DNA of 64,000 nucleotides from Bacteroidota bacterium (GTDB taxonomy: Bacteria; Bacteroidota; Bacteroidia; UKL13-3), in assembly GCA_027488905.1 (NCBI GenBank), contig JAIYAT010000031.1, forward strand, positions 54,714 through 118,713. Reading direction: 5' to 3'. The stretch's first letter is position 1. Each line of letters starts with the position of its first letter. The notes under the pieces are model-generated. The model worked only from the letters and a program-made list of their open reading frames with translations, searched no databases and was not told the origin of the DNA. The position numbers and the translations under genes are program-made. This document shows, one piece after another, positions 26,338 to 36,390 of the stretch.

Positions 26338-26423
26338 AATGCATTGATTTAAAGTACAAGGTATAAACTTTTTCTAATAATCGCTGCAATTCTCCTAATT
26401 TCGCCAACACTTTTGTGGCCGGA

Positions 26424-27506
26424 ATGAAAAACAAGTATCGGGTAATTGGGTTAATGAGCGGTTCTTCCATGGATGGGGTAGATATTGCTTGTTGCGAATT
26501 TGAGTTTTCAGCTGACAAATGGCATTGGAAAATTATAGAAGCCAATACCATTCCTTATTCCGAACAATGGCGGGTGCGATTAGCTTACCTAAACCAACAA
26601 TCTGCAGAAAACTTTCATAAAACACATGTTTTTTATGGGCATTATTTAGGCCTATTGGTTAAAGATTTTATAACTACACATCAATTATCGGCAGATTTTG
26701 TGGCCTCTCATGGACATACAATTTTTCATAGACCAGAACTTGGTTATACAGCTCAAATTGGTGATGGGGCAGCTATAAGTGCCATGTGTGGTTTGCCTGT
26801 TGTATCTGATTTTAGGAGCATGGATTTGGCGCTAAAAGGGCAAGGTGCGCCACTTGTCCCAGTTGGAGATGTACTTTTGTTTGGCGAATACGACGCCTGT
26901 CTTAATTTAGGTGGGATTTCTAATATCTCTTACCAAAAAGATGGTAAGCTCATTGCTTACGATATTTCACCTTGCAATATTGTTTTGAACCGAGTAGCGC
27001 GCTGGCTAGGAATGCCTTATGATGCAGAAGGACAATTGGCCGCATCTGCAGAAGTTGATCCAGATTTGTTAGGCGAACTAAATGATTTGCCATATTATTC
27101 TTATCAAGGTGCCAAGTCATTGGGTAGAGAATGGATTAATGAAGAATTTTGGCCAGTGGTAAAAATGTACACTGATATTTCAGAAGCAGAAAAGATGGCC
27201 ACTTTAAATTTTCATATTGCAAAGCAAATAGCAAATATTGTTAATAGATTAGGTTTGAACCGAGTGTTGGTTACAGGAGGTGGAGCCTTTAATAAAACCC
27301 TATTAACAAATCTTGGTTCAAATAGTAATGCTATATTTGACGTACCTCAAGCAGAATTGGTGAATTTTAAAGAAGCCTTAATTTTTGCTTTTTTAGGAGT
27401 ACTTAGAATTAGAAATCAAGAAAATGTATTGAGTAGTGTAACTGGCGCTAAACATAATCATGTGGCTGGTGCACTTTACGGAAATTTTAACTCACTTATA
27501 AATTAA
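26424..27506 (+). CDS. anmK: Anhydro-N-acetylmuramic acid kinase
   Basis: 360 residues from ATG 26424 (an in-frame GTG lies at 26415). It phosphorylates and opens 1,6-anhydro-MurNAc from recycled peptidoglycan. Motifs are RVIGLMSGSSMDGVDIACCE, VASHGHTIFH, VSDFRSMDLALKGQGAPLVP, LNLGGISNIS and the ATP-binding VLVTGGGAFN. A GGTTTGAACC word is at 27252-27261, directly before the ATP motif. The amino-acid dehydrogenase gene follows after 11 nt. Confidence 0.95.
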   Translation: MKNKYRVIGLMSGSSMDGVDIACCEFEFSADKWHWKIIEANTIPYSEQWRVRLAYLNQQSAENFHKTHVFYGHYLGLLVKDFITTHQLSADFVASHGHTIFHRPELGYTAQIGDGAAISAMCGLPVVSDFRSMDLALKGQGAPLVPVGDVLLFGEYDACLNLGGISNISYQKDGKLIAYDISPCNIVLNRVARWLGMPYDAEGQLAASAEVDPDLLGELNDLPYYSYQGAKSLGREWINEEFWPVVKMYTDISEAEKMATLNFHIAKQIANIVNRLGLNRVLVTGGGAFNKTLLTNLGSNSNAIFDVPQAELVNFKEALIFAFLGVLRIRNQENVLSSVTGAKHNHVAGALYGNFNSLIN

Positions 27507-27517
27507 ATAGAAGAAGT

Positions 27518-28753
27518 ATGCAATTACAAAAGCTGATTAAGAAATACGAAGAAAAACAGCCAGAGATTGTTTTTGAATGGAAAGACACTGAAACTGAAGC
27601 TGAAGGCTGGATTGTCATTAACTCATTAAGAGGTGGAGCTGCTGGCGGTGGAACGCGCATGCGTAAAGGCCTTAATAAACACGAGGTAACTTCTTTGGCT
27701 AAAACCATGGAAATTAAATTTACGGTTGCTGGTCCTGCAATTGGTGGGGCAAAATCTGGTATCAATTTCGACCCTTCTGATTCAAGAAAAAAAGGCGTTT
27801 TAGAGCGTTGGTATAAAGCTGTTGACCCTATTTTAAAAGCATATTACGGCACTGGCGGTGATTTAAACGTAGATGAAATTCATGAGGTAATTCCAATTAC
27901 TGAAAAGAATGGCTTAATGCATCCGCAAGAAGGTGTGGTAAATGGACATTTTAAAGCAGATCCAGCTAGCAAAGCCGCCAGAATACAGAATTTAAGAACA
28001 GGCGTTTCTAAAGTAATTGCTGATGATAGATTCGTTCCTGTATTAGATAAAAATCTTTTGGTTGCGGATATGATTACAGGCTTTGGTGTTGCCGAAGCAG
28101 TGAGGCATTACTACAGCATTTGGGGCGGAAATGTTAACTACAAGCGAGCCATTATTCAGGGTTGGGGAAATGTAGGGGCAGCGGCTGCCTATTACTTAAG
28201 TTTATATGGTGTCTTAATTGTTGGTATCATAGATAGAAATGGTGGTTTAATAAAGCCTACCGGTTTTAGTAAAGACGAAATCAAAGATTTGTTCTTAAGC
28301 AAACAAGGAAATACTTTGGTTCATCCAGAAATGATGAGCTATGAAGAGGTAAATGAAAAGATTTGGGAGATAGGAGCAGAAATATTTGTTCCAGCTGCCG
28401 CTTCAAGATTAGTAACCAAAGAGCAGGTTGATAAAATGAAGGACAATGAACTAGAAGTTATTTCTTGTGGTGCCAATGTTCCTTTTGCAGATACTGAAAT
28501 ATTCCTTGGGCCGATTGCCAATTATACAGACGACCAAGTTGCGATAATCCCTGATTATATTGCAAATTGTGGTATGGCAAGAGTTTTTGCATACTGCATG
28601 GGTGAGGAAAAAGTTGATTTAACAGATGAAGCAATTTTTAAAGATGCTTCTAAAACCATTTGGCAAGCTTTGATGCGTTTACATCAATTTAACCCCAAGC
28701 ACAAAGGTCTTTTGAAAAAAGGACTTGAAATGGCCATGATTAGTTTGGTATAA
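27518..28753 (+). CDS. Glu/Leu/Phe/Val dehydrogenase
   Basis: 411 residues. The enzyme oxidatively deaminates an amino acid with NAD(P). The catalytic Lys lies in AGPAIGGAKSGINFDP. YYGTGGDLNVDEIHEV and the Rossmann segment IIQGWGNVGAAAAYYL follow. The length and N-terminus fit the Bacteroidota Glu/Leu/Phe/Val group better than short leucine dehydrogenases, but the substrate cannot be read from sequence alone. It follows anmK closely and may be co-transcribed. Confidence 0.88.
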   Translation: MQLQKLIKKYEEKQPEIVFEWKDTETEAEGWIVINSLRGGAAGGGTRMRKGLNKHEVTSLAKTMEIKFTVAGPAIGGAKSGINFDPSDSRKKGVLERWYKAVDPILKAYYGTGGDLNVDEIHEVIPITEKNGLMHPQEGVVNGHFKADPASKAARIQNLRTGVSKVIADDRFVPVLDKNLLVADMITGFGVAEAVRHYYSIWGGNVNYKRAIIQGWGNVGAAAAYYLSLYGVLIVGIIDRNGGLIKPTGFSKDEIKDLFLSKQGNTLVHPEMMSYEEVNEKIWEIGAEIFVPAAASRLVTKEQVDKMKDNELEVISCGANVPFADTEIFLGPIANYTDDQVAIIPDYIANCGMARVFAYCMGEEKVDLTDEAIFKDASKTIWQALMRLHQFNPKHKGLLKKGLEMAMISLV

Positions 28754-28782
28754 GAAGTTATCTTATAGCTATATTCGAGGCT

Positions 28783-29871
28783 ATGGAGTTAGAGATATTT
28801 AAGTTTGATTTCTTAGGGAACAGTGTTCGTAATTGGGCATTGTGTTTAGGTATTTTAGCTGGCACTCTGGTGTTGAACCGACTGTTAGCTAAATTACTTT
28901 CGTTATTATCATATCGTTTTTTTAGAAAGTTTGCTAGACAGAATTTTTATGGCAAATTTTATGAATTGCTACACAAACCATTTATTATGTTGGTTAATTT
29001 AGTAGCACTTTATATTGCTTTTTACCGATTGGATTTTCCAGCTGATTGGGAGTTTGCAAAAGTGGGTGAATTTGGTGTTAGGTGGATGATAAAAACTGGG
29101 TTTGTTATTGCAGTGATTTCTGCCATAACTGCTTTGTTTCTTAGAGGAGCGGAGTTTATGGAGTTTGTTTACCAAAACTTAGAAGATGCTTCGATATCAC
29201 CAGATTTAGCTACTTTTATAAGAAGATTTTCGCAAGTTGGAATTTACATCAGTAGTTTTTTTATCATATTAAGTGAGGCCTTTCATGTAAACATTGCGGC
29301 GCTAATTGCTGGTTTGGGAATTGGAGGTTTGGCTATTGCCTTAGCGGCTCAAGATACCCTTGCCAATTTGATAGGTTCGTTTATTATATATTTGGATAAG
29401 CCATTTAAAGTAGGAGAACTTGTAGAAATTGATGAAATTAAAGGGGTGGTTGAGAAGATTGGGTTTAGAACAACGCGTATCAGAACTTTAGATAGGTCAT
29501 TATTAATAATTCCTAATAAGAAAATTGTAGATGCTAACCTTAATAATATCTCTCAAAGCAATCAGCGTAGAGTTAAGTTTAACCTAGAATTAACCTATCA
29601 AAGTAAGCCAAATGAGGTTTTGAATATAATTGAAGAGATTAAGCAAGCCATTCAGGCGGAGAATCCAGTAACAGCGCCTGAAATGACGGTTAGGTTTGCA
29701 GATTTTTCTAGTAGTTCGCTAGTGTTAATGGTCATCTATTTTGTTAATTCAAATGACTACGAATTAATGATTGAGGTGAAGGAAAAAATCAATGTAAAAA
29801 TTATGGATATTGTTGACCATTACGGTTGCGAATTCGCCTATCCAACACAAACCATTTATCTTCAAAAATAG
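28783..29871 (+). CDS. MscS family mechanosensitive ion channel
   Basis: 362 residues. Hydrophobic helices lie at about 15-40, 65-85, 100-125 and 150-170. The MscS pore helix is IAALIAGLGIGGLAIALAAQ, followed by DTLANLIGSFIIYLDKPFKV and the cytoplasmic beta domain (VEKIGFRTTRIRTLDRSLLI, then IPNKK). It releases solutes under hypo-osmotic shock. It ends 1 nt before the convergent purine phosphorylase gene. Confidence 0.93.
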   Translation: MELEIFKFDFLGNSVRNWALCLGILAGTLVLNRLLAKLLSLLSYRFFRKFARQNFYGKFYELLHKPFIMLVNLVALYIAFYRLDFPADWEFAKVGEFGVRWMIKTGFVIAVISAITALFLRGAEFMEFVYQNLEDASISPDLATFIRRFSQVGIYISSFFIILSEAFHVNIAALIAGLGIGGLAIALAAQDTLANLIGSFIIYLDKPFKVGELVEIDEIKGVVEKIGFRTTRIRTLDRSLLIIPNKKIVDANLNNISQSNQRRVKFNLELTYQSKPNEVLNIIEEIKQAIQAENPVTAPEMTVRFADFSSSSLVLMVIYFVNSNDYELMIEVKEKINVKIMDIVDHYGCEFAYPTQTIYLQK

Positions 29872-29872
29872 G

Positions 29873-30694
29873 TTAAAAGTGTTTTACCCATTCACAAACA
29901 AGTTGGCTCAAAACGATTTCTGATTTAGCTGCTACAGCAAGAATGTCTTCGAGTTTAGCAGGTTTTAGATTGTCTGGGTTACATTCATCTGTAAGCACCG
30001 AAATTGCGGCTACTTTCATACCCATGTGCACTGCGGCAATAACTTCTGGAACTGTACTCATGCCAATGGCATCAGCCCCAATTCTTTGTAAATATCTATA
30101 TTCAGCGCGAGTTTCGAGCATAGGGCCGGTCATGGCAGCATAAACACCTTTTCTTAATTGTATTCCATTAGCCGATGCAATAGCCTCAAACGTTTGGTTC
30201 AAACCAAAATCATAAGGTGCGCTCATGTCTGGAAATCTTGGTCCTAATTCCGAAATGTTTTTTCCAATTAATGGGTTTATGGGCAAAAGATTAATATGGT
30301 CATCTAGCAACATTAAATCCCCTTTGTTCCAAGAAAGATTGAGCAAACCTGCAGCGTTAGATAAGAAAATTACATTTATTCCAAGTAAGTGCATTACCCT
30401 AATAGGCAACACAATTTGTTCCATAGAATAGCCTTCATAAAAGTGGAATCGGCCTTGCATGGCCAATACTTTTTTACCCATTAGGTTGCCAAAAAGCAAT
30501 TTGCCAGCATGAGATTCTACAGTTGAAACTGGAAAATGAGGAATATCTGCATAGGAAACACTTTTTTCAATATTTATTTTGGTTGCTAAATTCCCTAAAC
30601 CTGTTCCTAGTACAATACCCAAAGTGGCGCCAGATACCCCTTTAGAGACTAGGAAATCTGCTGCTATTTTTACTTTTTCTAAATCGCTAATCAT
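29873..30694 (-). CDS. Purine nucleoside phosphorylase (PNP I type)
   Basis: 273 residues, the trimeric PNP length. It splits inosine and guanosine into base and ribose 1-phosphate. Motifs are GIVLGTGLGNLA, the phosphate-binding VESHAGKLLFG, MQGRFHFYEGY, FLSNAAGLLN and the nucleoside-site MTGPMLETRAEYRYLQ with GADAIGMSTVPEVIAA. With ade it supports purine salvage. It is divergent from the amidophosphoribosyltransferase gene. A GGTTCAAACC word is at 30196-30205 (GLN on the coding strand). Confidence 0.94.
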   Translation of the reverse strand: MISDLEKVKIAADFLVSKGVSGATLGIVLGTGLGNLATKINIEKSVSYADIPHFPVSTVESHAGKLLFGNLMGKKVLAMQGRFHFYEGYSMEQIVLPIRVMHLLGINVIFLSNAAGLLNLSWNKGDLMLLDDHINLLPINPLIGKNISELGPRFPDMSAPYDFGLNQTFEAIASANGIQLRKGVYAAMTGPMLETRAEYRYLQRIGADAIGMSTVPEVIAAVHMGMKVAAISVLTDECNPDNLKPAKLEDILAVAAKSEIVLSQLVCEWVKHF

Positions 30695-30754
30695 CTATCA
30701 ATTATAAAGATTCTTGCAAATTGTAGCAACTGTAAATTTAGAGGCTCTCATACA

Positions 30755-30785
30755 TTGCGCGCTTTAGAATAAGTGCTTATCTTTG
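30755..30785 (+). promoter_or_regulatory. Candidate Bacteroidota-type promoter upstream of the amidophosphoribosyltransferase gene
   Basis: TTG (30755-30757), 20-nt spacer, TATCTTTG (30778-30785), fitting the TTG-N17-23-TAnnTTTG consensus known from Flavobacterium and Bacteroides. The start codon is at 30796, so the leader would be only a few nucleotides. Confidence 0.45.
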
Positions 30786-30795
30786 TTTACTTTTT

Positions 30796-32691
30796 ATGAG
30801 TGATCCAATAAAACACGAGTGCGGTATTGCACTCATACGCCTTTTGAAACCATTGAGCTACTATGAAGAAAAGTACGGCTCAGCGTTATATGGCTTAAAA
30901 AAATTATATCTATTAATGGAAAAACAGCACAACCGCGGCCAAGATGGCGCAGGGGTTGGCGCCATTAAGTTTGACCCAAGGCCTGGTGAAACATTTATTT
31001 TTAGGCAACGTGCTAATGGAAGCAATGCAATTGCCGAAATATTTGAAAAAATCTCTTCAAAAATTAGCAAATCTGGAACCAAAGAGCAAACCAAAAGTAC
31101 AGCCTATTTAAAAAGCAATGCCCCTTTTATTGGAGAGCTATACCTAGGCCATTTAAGATACGGCACTCATGGTGGTAATAGCAAAGACCTTTGCCATCCG
31201 TTTATCAGAGAAAACAATTGGATGAGCAGAAATTTAATGCTTGCAGGGAATTTTAACCTAACCAATGTGGATGAACTTTTTGAGGTTCTTATTGATTTGG
31301 GTCAGCACCCCAGAGAAAGAGCTGATACTGTTACCATGCTTGAAAAGATGGGACATTTTTTGGATGAAGAAGTGCAGCGTAATTTCACTAGGTTTAAACT
31401 AGAAGGACATTCTAATCAAGAAATTACTAGGTTGATATCTGAAAATGTTAGTGTAGAGAACATCCTAAAAAGAAGTTTAAGAGATGCGGATGGTGGATAT
31501 GTGATGGCAGGAATATTAGGGCATGGAGATGCTTTTGTGGTAAGAGATCCAAATGGTATTCGTCCAGTGTTTTATTACCAAGATGAGGAAATACTTGTTG
31601 TTACTAGCGAGAAGCCCGCTATCATGACAGGATTTAATATTCCATACAAAGCAGTAAAGGAAATTGGAATTGGAAATGCCTTAATCATTAAAAAAAGTGG
31701 CGAAATTGAAGAAGTAAATATTATGCCACCGGGAGAAAGAAAATCTTGTTCTTTCGAACGAATTTATTTCTCAAGAGGAAATGATAGAGAAATCTATAAG
31801 GAAAGAAAAATGCTTGGGCATCTATTGGCAACCAAAGTAATGGAAGCCGTTAAATATGATTTTGAGCATACCGTCTATTCTTATATTCCAAACACTGCGG
31901 CAGTTGCATTTTATGGCATGATGGATGGCATTCATGAAGAGTTAAATAAATGGAAAGCCAATGAAATCAGTAAGCTCAAAGGTGACTTTTCTCCTGAGAA
32001 TATTAAAAAAATCTTAGATGTGCTTCCAAGAAGAGAGCGAGTAGCCATTAAAGATGCGAAGCTTAGAACCTTTATTACAGATGATGCGCATCGAGAAGAT
32101 ATGGTTGCCCATGTGTATGACGTAACCTATGGTTTAATTCAGAATGAAAGAGATACCTTGGTAATCATTGATGATTCAATTGTGCGTGGTACTACTTTAA
32201 AGACAAGTATTTTGCGCATTTTAGACAGATTGCATCCGAAAAAAATTATAATTGTTTCTTCCTCCCCTCAAATCAGATACCCTGATTGTTATGGTATTGA
32301 CATGAGTCGCATGAAGGATTTTGTTGCCTTTCAGGCCATGGTTGCCTTATTAAAAGAAAACGGTATGGCAAGTCTACTGGATGAAGTTTACCAAAAGTGT
32401 AAAGCTCAAGAAAACCTTCCAAAAGAGGAAATGATAAATTATGTGCAAGAGTTATATGCTCCTTTTTCTGACGATCAAATCAGTAAGAAAATAGCCGAGA
32501 TAGTTACTCCTGAAGATATTTTTGCCGAGGTTGAGATAATTTATCAAAGCATCGAAAATCTGCACAAGGCTTGTCCAGAACATTCTGGTGATTGGTATTT
32601 TAGCGGAAACTATCCAACGCCAGGTGGCAACAAAGTGGTAACAAAGGCGTTCATTAACTACATGGAAGGAAATGCAGGAAGAGCATATTAA
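30796..32691 (+). CDS. purF: Amidophosphoribosyltransferase (long Bacteroidota form)
   Basis: 631 residues, longer than the roughly 500 of classical PurF. It transfers glutamine-derived ammonia to PRPP in the first step of purine synthesis. The N-terminal Ntn-hydrolase domain follows a short propeptide, with the likely nucleophile Cys9 in [24 protein letters not shown] and [11 protein letters not shown] follow. The PRPP-binding motif is [14 protein letters not shown]. The extra length lies in insertions at about residues 80-110, 180-230 and the C-terminal extension. The lptB gene starts 10 nt after its stop. Confidence 0.88.
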   Translation: MSDPIKHECGIALIRLLKPLSYYEEKYGSALYGLKKLYLLMEKQHNRGQDGAGVGAIKFDPRPGETFIFRQRANGSNAIAEIFEKISSKISKSGTKEQTKSTAYLKSNAPFIGELYLGHLRYGTHGGNSKDLCHPFIRENNWMSRNLMLAGNFNLTNVDELFEVLIDLGQHPRERADTVTMLEKMGHFLDEEVQRNFTRFKLEGHSNQEITRLISENVSVENILKRSLRDADGGYVMAGILGHGDAFVVRDPNGIRPVFYYQDEEILVVTSEKPAIMTGFNIPYKAVKEIGIGNALIIKKSGEIEEVNIMPPGERKSCSFERIYFSRGNDREIYKERKMLGHLLATKVMEAVKYDFEHTVYSYIPNTAAVAFYGMMDGIHEELNKWKANEISKLKGDFSPENIKKILDVLPRRERVAIKDAKLRTFITDDAHREDMVAHVYDVTYGLIQNERDTLVIIDDSIVRGTTLKTSILRILDRLHPKKIIIVSSSPQIRYPDCYGIDMSRMKDFVAFQAMVALLKENGMASLLDEVYQKCKAQENLPKEEMINYVQELYAPFSDDQISKKIAEIVTPEDIFAEVEIIYQSIENLHKACPEHSGDWYFSGNYPTPGGNKVVTKAFINYMEGNAGRAY

Positions 32692-32701
32692 AAAAGAAGG
32701 T

Positions 32702-33424
32702 ATGATTTTAAGGAGTCATAACCTTGTAAAGCGTTATAAAAAGCGCACAGTTGTAAATAACGTGTCCATTGAGGTGCATCAGGGAGAATGCGTTGGATTG
32801 TTGGGCCCAAATGGTGCCGGAAAAACCACCACCTTTTACATGACAGTTGGCCTAATAAAGCCAGATGAGGGTGATGTTTACCTCAATGATGAGAAAATCA
32901 CTAAGCTTCCAATGTATAGAAGGGCACAATTGGGACTGGGTTATTTAGCACAAGAAGCATCCATTTTTAGAACCTTAACGGTTGAGGATAACCTAAAAGC
33001 TGTGCTAGAAATGACCAAGTTGAATAAGGTAGAACAAGCAGAAAAATTAGAATCTTTGTTAGAAGAATTCGGTTTGAACCGAGTTAGAAAAAGCATAGGC
33101 AATGTGCTAAGTGGCGGAGAGAGAAGAAGAACTGAAATTGCACGAGCACTGGCGGTTAATCCAAAATTTATTTTGTTGGATGAACCATTTGCTGGTATTG
33201 ACCCCATTGCAGTAGAAGACATTCAACATATTGTAGCTAAACTAAAGCACAAAAATATTGGCATCTTAATTACCGACCATAATGTTCACGAAACTTTAAG
33301 CATTGTAGACCGAGCCTATTTACTTTTTGAAGGTCAGATTCTAAAAAGTGGAACGGCCCAAGAACTTGCAGATGATGAAATGGTTAGAAAAGTTTACTTA
33401 GGCCAAAATTTTGTTTTAAGGTAA
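32702..33424 (+). CDS. lptB: Lipopolysaccharide export ABC transporter ATP-binding protein
   Basis: 240 residues from ATG 32702, which is preceded by AAGAAGG. An in-frame ATG at 32672 lies inside the previous gene and would add ten non-conserved residues. Motifs are Walker [14 protein letters not shown], signature [15 protein letters not shown], Walker [14 protein letters not shown] and the switch His in [10 protein letters not shown]. The [13 protein letters not shown] region is typical of LptB, which powers LPS transport with LptFG. GGTTTGAACC lies at 33071-33080. Confidence 0.94.
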   Translation: MILRSHNLVKRYKKRTVVNNVSIEVHQGECVGLLGPNGAGKTTTFYMTVGLIKPDEGDVYLNDEKITKLPMYRRAQLGLGYLAQEASIFRTLTVEDNLKAVLEMTKLNKVEQAEKLESLLEEFGLNRVRKSIGNVLSGGERRRTEIARALAVNPKFILLDEPFAGIDPIAVEDIQHIVAKLKHKNIGILITDHNVHETLSIVDRAYLLFEGQILKSGTAQELADDEMVRKVYLGQNFVLR

Positions 33425-33458
33425 AATGCCTTTACTTTTCCAAATCAGATTTATAAAA

Positions 33459-33668
33459 ATGAAAAATTTACTTCGTACTGGATTATTAATTGGACTAACT
33501 TCAATGCTCGCTTGTAATGATGAGCCAAAACTAGATAAACAAGAAGAGCAAGCAATTGACCAACAAATCAATTTAGACCAAAAGTCAATGGATTCTCTTG
33601 AGGCAGCTATAATGGCTCAAATGGAGGCCTTGGACAGCGATTCTTTAATGAAGGATTCAATCGAATAA
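33459..33668 (+). CDS. Small lipoprotein
   Basis: 69 residues from ATG 33459. The signal peptide MKNLLRTGLLIGLTSMLAC carries a good lipobox (MLAC). The mature part is acidic and rich in Asp, Glu, Gln and Ser (about 50 residues, helical). An upstream in-frame ATG at 33426 abuts the lptB stop but would place charged residues before the signal peptide. No function is known. Confidence 0.6.
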   Translation: MKNLLRTGLLIGLTSMLACNDEPKLDKQEEQAIDQQINLDQKSMDSLEAAIMAQMEALDSDSLMKDSIE

Positions 33669-33670
33669 TA

Positions 33671-33703
33671 TTTGCATTTTTAGGTTTAGCTTGTATATAT
33701 TTG
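33671..33703 (+). promoter_or_regulatory. Candidate promoter of the cytochrome c gene
   Basis: TTTG (33671-33674), 21-nt spacer, TATATTTG (33696-33703), a full match to TTTG-N17-23-TAnnTTTG. The ATG is at 33726, giving a leader of about 15 nt. Confidence 0.55.
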
Positions 33704-33725
33704 AAATACAACAACTACCAAACCT

Positions 33726-34676
33726 ATGAAACGCATTCTTAAAACGCTAGGCATTTTAATACTTGCCATAGTCTTTATTGTTTTCCTTGCAGCCTCCTTT
33801 ATCCATTTCAAAGGAATTCCTGTTTATGATAAGGCTGAAATAAAATTAAAAGTTGAGCTAACACCAGAAAGAATTGCAAAAGGTCAAAAAATGGCTTCTG
33901 TGATGTGTGTTGAATGTCATCTAGGTTCAGACGGAAAACTTAGTGGTAAGCATATTCCAGATTTACCTAAATCTTACGGAAACATCAATTCCAGAAATAT
34001 CACCCAAGACCAAACAGCAGGGATAGGTGCTTGGACAGATGGCGAATTGTATTATTTGTTAAGAACTGGAATTGGTAAAGATGGAAGATATATTCCGCCT
34101 TATATGGTTAAGTTTGCCAACGCTTCAGAAGAAGACCTATTAAGCATAATTGCCTATCTACGTTCTGATAAACCTGTGGTTCAGGCCTCTTCTTTAGAGC
34201 CACCAGCAAGCGAACCTTCCTTTATGACAAAGTTTTTGTCGCATGTAGCCTTTAAACCTGTACCCCTTAATCCAAATCCTATTCCTGAGCCAGATACCAC
34301 CAACCAAGTAGCTTGGGGTAAATATTTAACCACTGCGGTTTACCAATGTTATGAATGTCATTCTGCAGATTTCAAAACAAACAATCAACTAAATCCAGAA
34401 CTTAGTGTGGGATTTTTTGGAGGAGGAAATAAATTGCTAAACTTAAATGGTGAAACCATTATTTCTCCAAACATTACCTTTGATGCTACTGGAATTGCAG
34501 CCTACACCGAGGATAATTTTGTTAATACAATGAAAAGTGGGAAGAAAATTAATGGTACCCAGTTTCAATATCCAATGTTACCGCATGCTGCCCTATCTGA
34601 TGGAGAGTTAAAAGCCATGTTTTCCTATTTAAAGAGTATTCCAAAAATTTCATCTCAAACGGCATTGGCAAACTAG
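33726..34676 (+). CDS. Membrane-anchored di-haem cytochrome c
   Basis: 316 residues. An N-terminal membrane anchor spans about residues 5-27 with no lipobox. Two haem-attachment motifs, CVECH (61-65) and CYECH (208-212), mark two cytochrome c domains, each followed by a Met-containing loop (IPPYMVKF, QYPMLPHA) that may supply the axial ligand. It resembles the cytochrome subunits of alcohol or gluconate dehydrogenases, but no dehydrogenase gene is adjacent. It is likely a periplasmic electron carrier with its own promoter. Confidence 0.85.
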   Translation: MKRILKTLGILILAIVFIVFLAASFIHFKGIPVYDKAEIKLKVELTPERIAKGQKMASVMCVECHLGSDGKLSGKHIPDLPKSYGNINSRNITQDQTAGIGAWTDGELYYLLRTGIGKDGRYIPPYMVKFANASEEDLLSIIAYLRSDKPVVQASSLEPPASEPSFMTKFLSHVAFKPVPLNPNPIPEPDTTNQVAWGKYLTTAVYQCYECHSADFKTNNQLNPELSVGFFGGGNKLLNLNGETIISPNITFDATGIAAYTEDNFVNTMKSGKKINGTQFQYPMLPHAALSDGELKAMFSYLKSIPKISSQTALAN

Positions 34677-34718
34677 TCCAAATTTCTTTTTAGTTAAGTA
34701 TCATGGGTTATTCAACCT

Positions 34719-34753
34719 TTTGGGAAAGTATTTAACAGAAAAGATTAATTTTG
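34719..34753 (+). promoter_or_regulatory. Candidate promoter before the acidic protein and purE
   Basis: TTTG (34719-34722), 23-nt spacer, TAATTTTG (34746-34753), followed by ATG at 34771. It would drive the acidic protein gene and purE, which overlap by one base. Confidence 0.45.
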
Positions 34754-34770
34754 AACACCATTAAAGTATT

Positions 34771-35112
34771 ATGAAGGAAATAATTGAGAAACTAAAAAAG
34801 GCAAGTGCTGAAGAAAATACCAACTTTGAGCATATTGTTGAGTTATTAAAGGAGTTAAGAGAGTATTTTAAAGCCAATCTTAACGAACCGGGTATCGTTA
34901 AAATCATTCGCATGGCTTATGAAAACATTGAAGAAAATGATACTTATACTTTCTTGTATTTAGAAGATGGCGATGCAAAAGAAAACATCAGTTATTTAGT
35001 TGATTTACTTGCAGATCATACCAATAAATACAATAAGGAAGAGCTTCAAGACATTCGTAACTTAATGGAAGGAATCGAAGAAGAAGACGAAGAAATTGAG
35101 GAAGAAGAATAA
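34771..35112 (+). CDS. Acidic hypothetical protein
   Basis: 113 residues, mostly helical, ending in an almost pure Glu/Asp tail ([14 protein letters not shown]). No signal or membrane segment. It shares one base with purE (TAATG junction), so the two are translationally coupled. The family is not recognised; a small acidic partner for an enzyme or nucleic-acid mimic are possibilities without evidence. Confidence 0.6.
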   Translation: MKEIIEKLKKASAEENTNFEHIVELLKELREYFKANLNEPGIVKIIRMAYENIEENDTYTFLYLEDGDAKENISYLVDLLADHTNKYNKEELQDIRNLMEGIEEEDEEIEEEE

Positions 35113-35627
35113 TGAATAATCCAATTGTTGGAATCATAATGGGTTCAGACAGCGATTTGGAGGTAATGAATGCTGCTGCAAAAACCTTAGAAGAGTTTTC
35201 TGTTCCCTTTGAAATGACAGTTGTTTCTGCGCATCGCACACCAGCGCGTATGTTTACCTACGCAAAGGAAGCCAGAGAAAGAGGTATTAAAGTTATCATT
35301 GCGGGTGCTGGCGGCGCTGCACATTTGCCGGGTATGGTAGCTGCTATTACGGTTTTACCTGTAATTGGTGTTCCAGTTCAATTGAAAACTTTGTCGGGTT
35401 TAGATTCATTACTTTCTATTGTACAAATGCCAGGTGGAGTTCCAGTTGCAACTGTAGCCATAAATAATGCTAAAAATGCTGGCTTACTTGCCATTCAAAT
35501 TTTAGGAACTTCGGATGAAAAATTGGCTACAGCCATGCAAGCCTATAAGGATAAAATGCAAACGGAAGTGCTAGAAAAGGCAGAAAAAGTAGAGTTGGGG
35601 TTAAGAAAAATAGGTTTCAATAGCTGA
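35112..35627 (+). CDS. purE: N5-carboxyaminoimidazole ribonucleotide mutase
   Basis: 171 residues, normal length for class I PurE, which converts N5-CAIR to CAIR in purine synthesis. Motifs are [36 protein letters not shown] and GVPVQ. The usual partner purK is not adjacent in this window. The gene starts on the last base of the acidic protein gene. Confidence 0.96.
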   Translation: MNNPIVGIIMGSDSDLEVMNAAAKTLEEFSVPFEMTVVSAHRTPARMFTYAKEARERGIKVIIAGAGGAAHLPGMVAAITVLPVIGVPVQLKTLSGLDSLLSIVQMPGGVPVATVAINNAKNAGLLAIQILGTSDEKLATAMQAYKDKMQTEVLEKAEKVELGLRKIGFNS

Positions 35628-35702
35628 TAATCAGTTTACTGCTATTGCTCATTTTTTTATTAATTTAAATACCCATATTTTGTTGAACCTATTTTTAATG
35701 CA

Positions 35703-36332
35703 TTGGAAAGTTTTTGGGATTTATTTCAGCCTGAAGAGCTCATAAGGTTTGGTGGTTTAGCTTTATTGCTAATCATCATTTTTTTGGAAAATGGAATCTT
35801 CTTTGGATTCTTTCTTCCAGGAGATTCTTTACTCTTTACCGCTGGTTTACTTGCCTACCCAAGTGTGGGTGTATTGGAGGTTAGCTTACAAAATCTGATT
35901 ACTTATATTGGTTTGTCTGCTATGGCAGGGTATTATGCAGGATATGTTTTTGGGTATAAAACGGGTGAGGCGCTTTACAAAAGAAAGGACTCGTTGTTTT
36001 TTAAAAAGAAATACATAACCATTGCCGAAGATTTTTATAAAAAATATGGCGGTATTGCCTTGGTGGTTGGTAGGTTTTTACCAATTGTAAGAACTTTTGC
36101 GCCGATATTAGCGGGTATGGTGAAAGTAAAGCATCATATTTTTCTTTTTTACAATTTAATTGGTGCACTGCTTTGGCCCTTAACCATTGTAAGCGCTGGC
36201 TATTATGTGGGTGCTGTATTCCCAAATGCACTCGATTACCTTAACTATATCATTATAGGTTTTATTGCTGTAACTACTATTCCAGTTGCAAATACCTATT
36301 GGAAGGAAAGAAAAACAAAGCAAGCAAATTAA
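35703..36332 (+). CDS. DedA/VTT-domain membrane protein
   Basis: 209 residues from a TTG at 35703 (MESFWDLFQ). Hydrophobic helices lie at about 15-35, 55-80, 140-160 and 175-195. The diagnostic DedA segment is FFGFFLPGDSLLFTAG in the N-terminal half, with GRFLPIVRTFAPILAGM in the second half. DedA proteins act in lipid scrambling and envelope homeostasis. A 736-nt region without genes follows. Confidence 0.87.
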   Translation: MESFWDLFQPEELIRFGGLALLLIIIFLENGIFFGFFLPGDSLLFTAGLLAYPSVGVLEVSLQNLITYIGLSAMAGYYAGYVFGYKTGEALYKRKDSLFFKKKYITIAEDFYKKYGGIALVVGRFLPIVRTFAPILAGMVKVKHHIFLFYNLIGALLWPLTIVSAGYYVGAVFPNALDYLNYIIIGFIAVTTIPVANTYWKERKTKQAN

Positions 36333-36390
36333 ACCTAAGCTGCCCATCGGCGACCTTTTAAGCTCCCTTGCAAGGCTGCTAGAGATAGTT

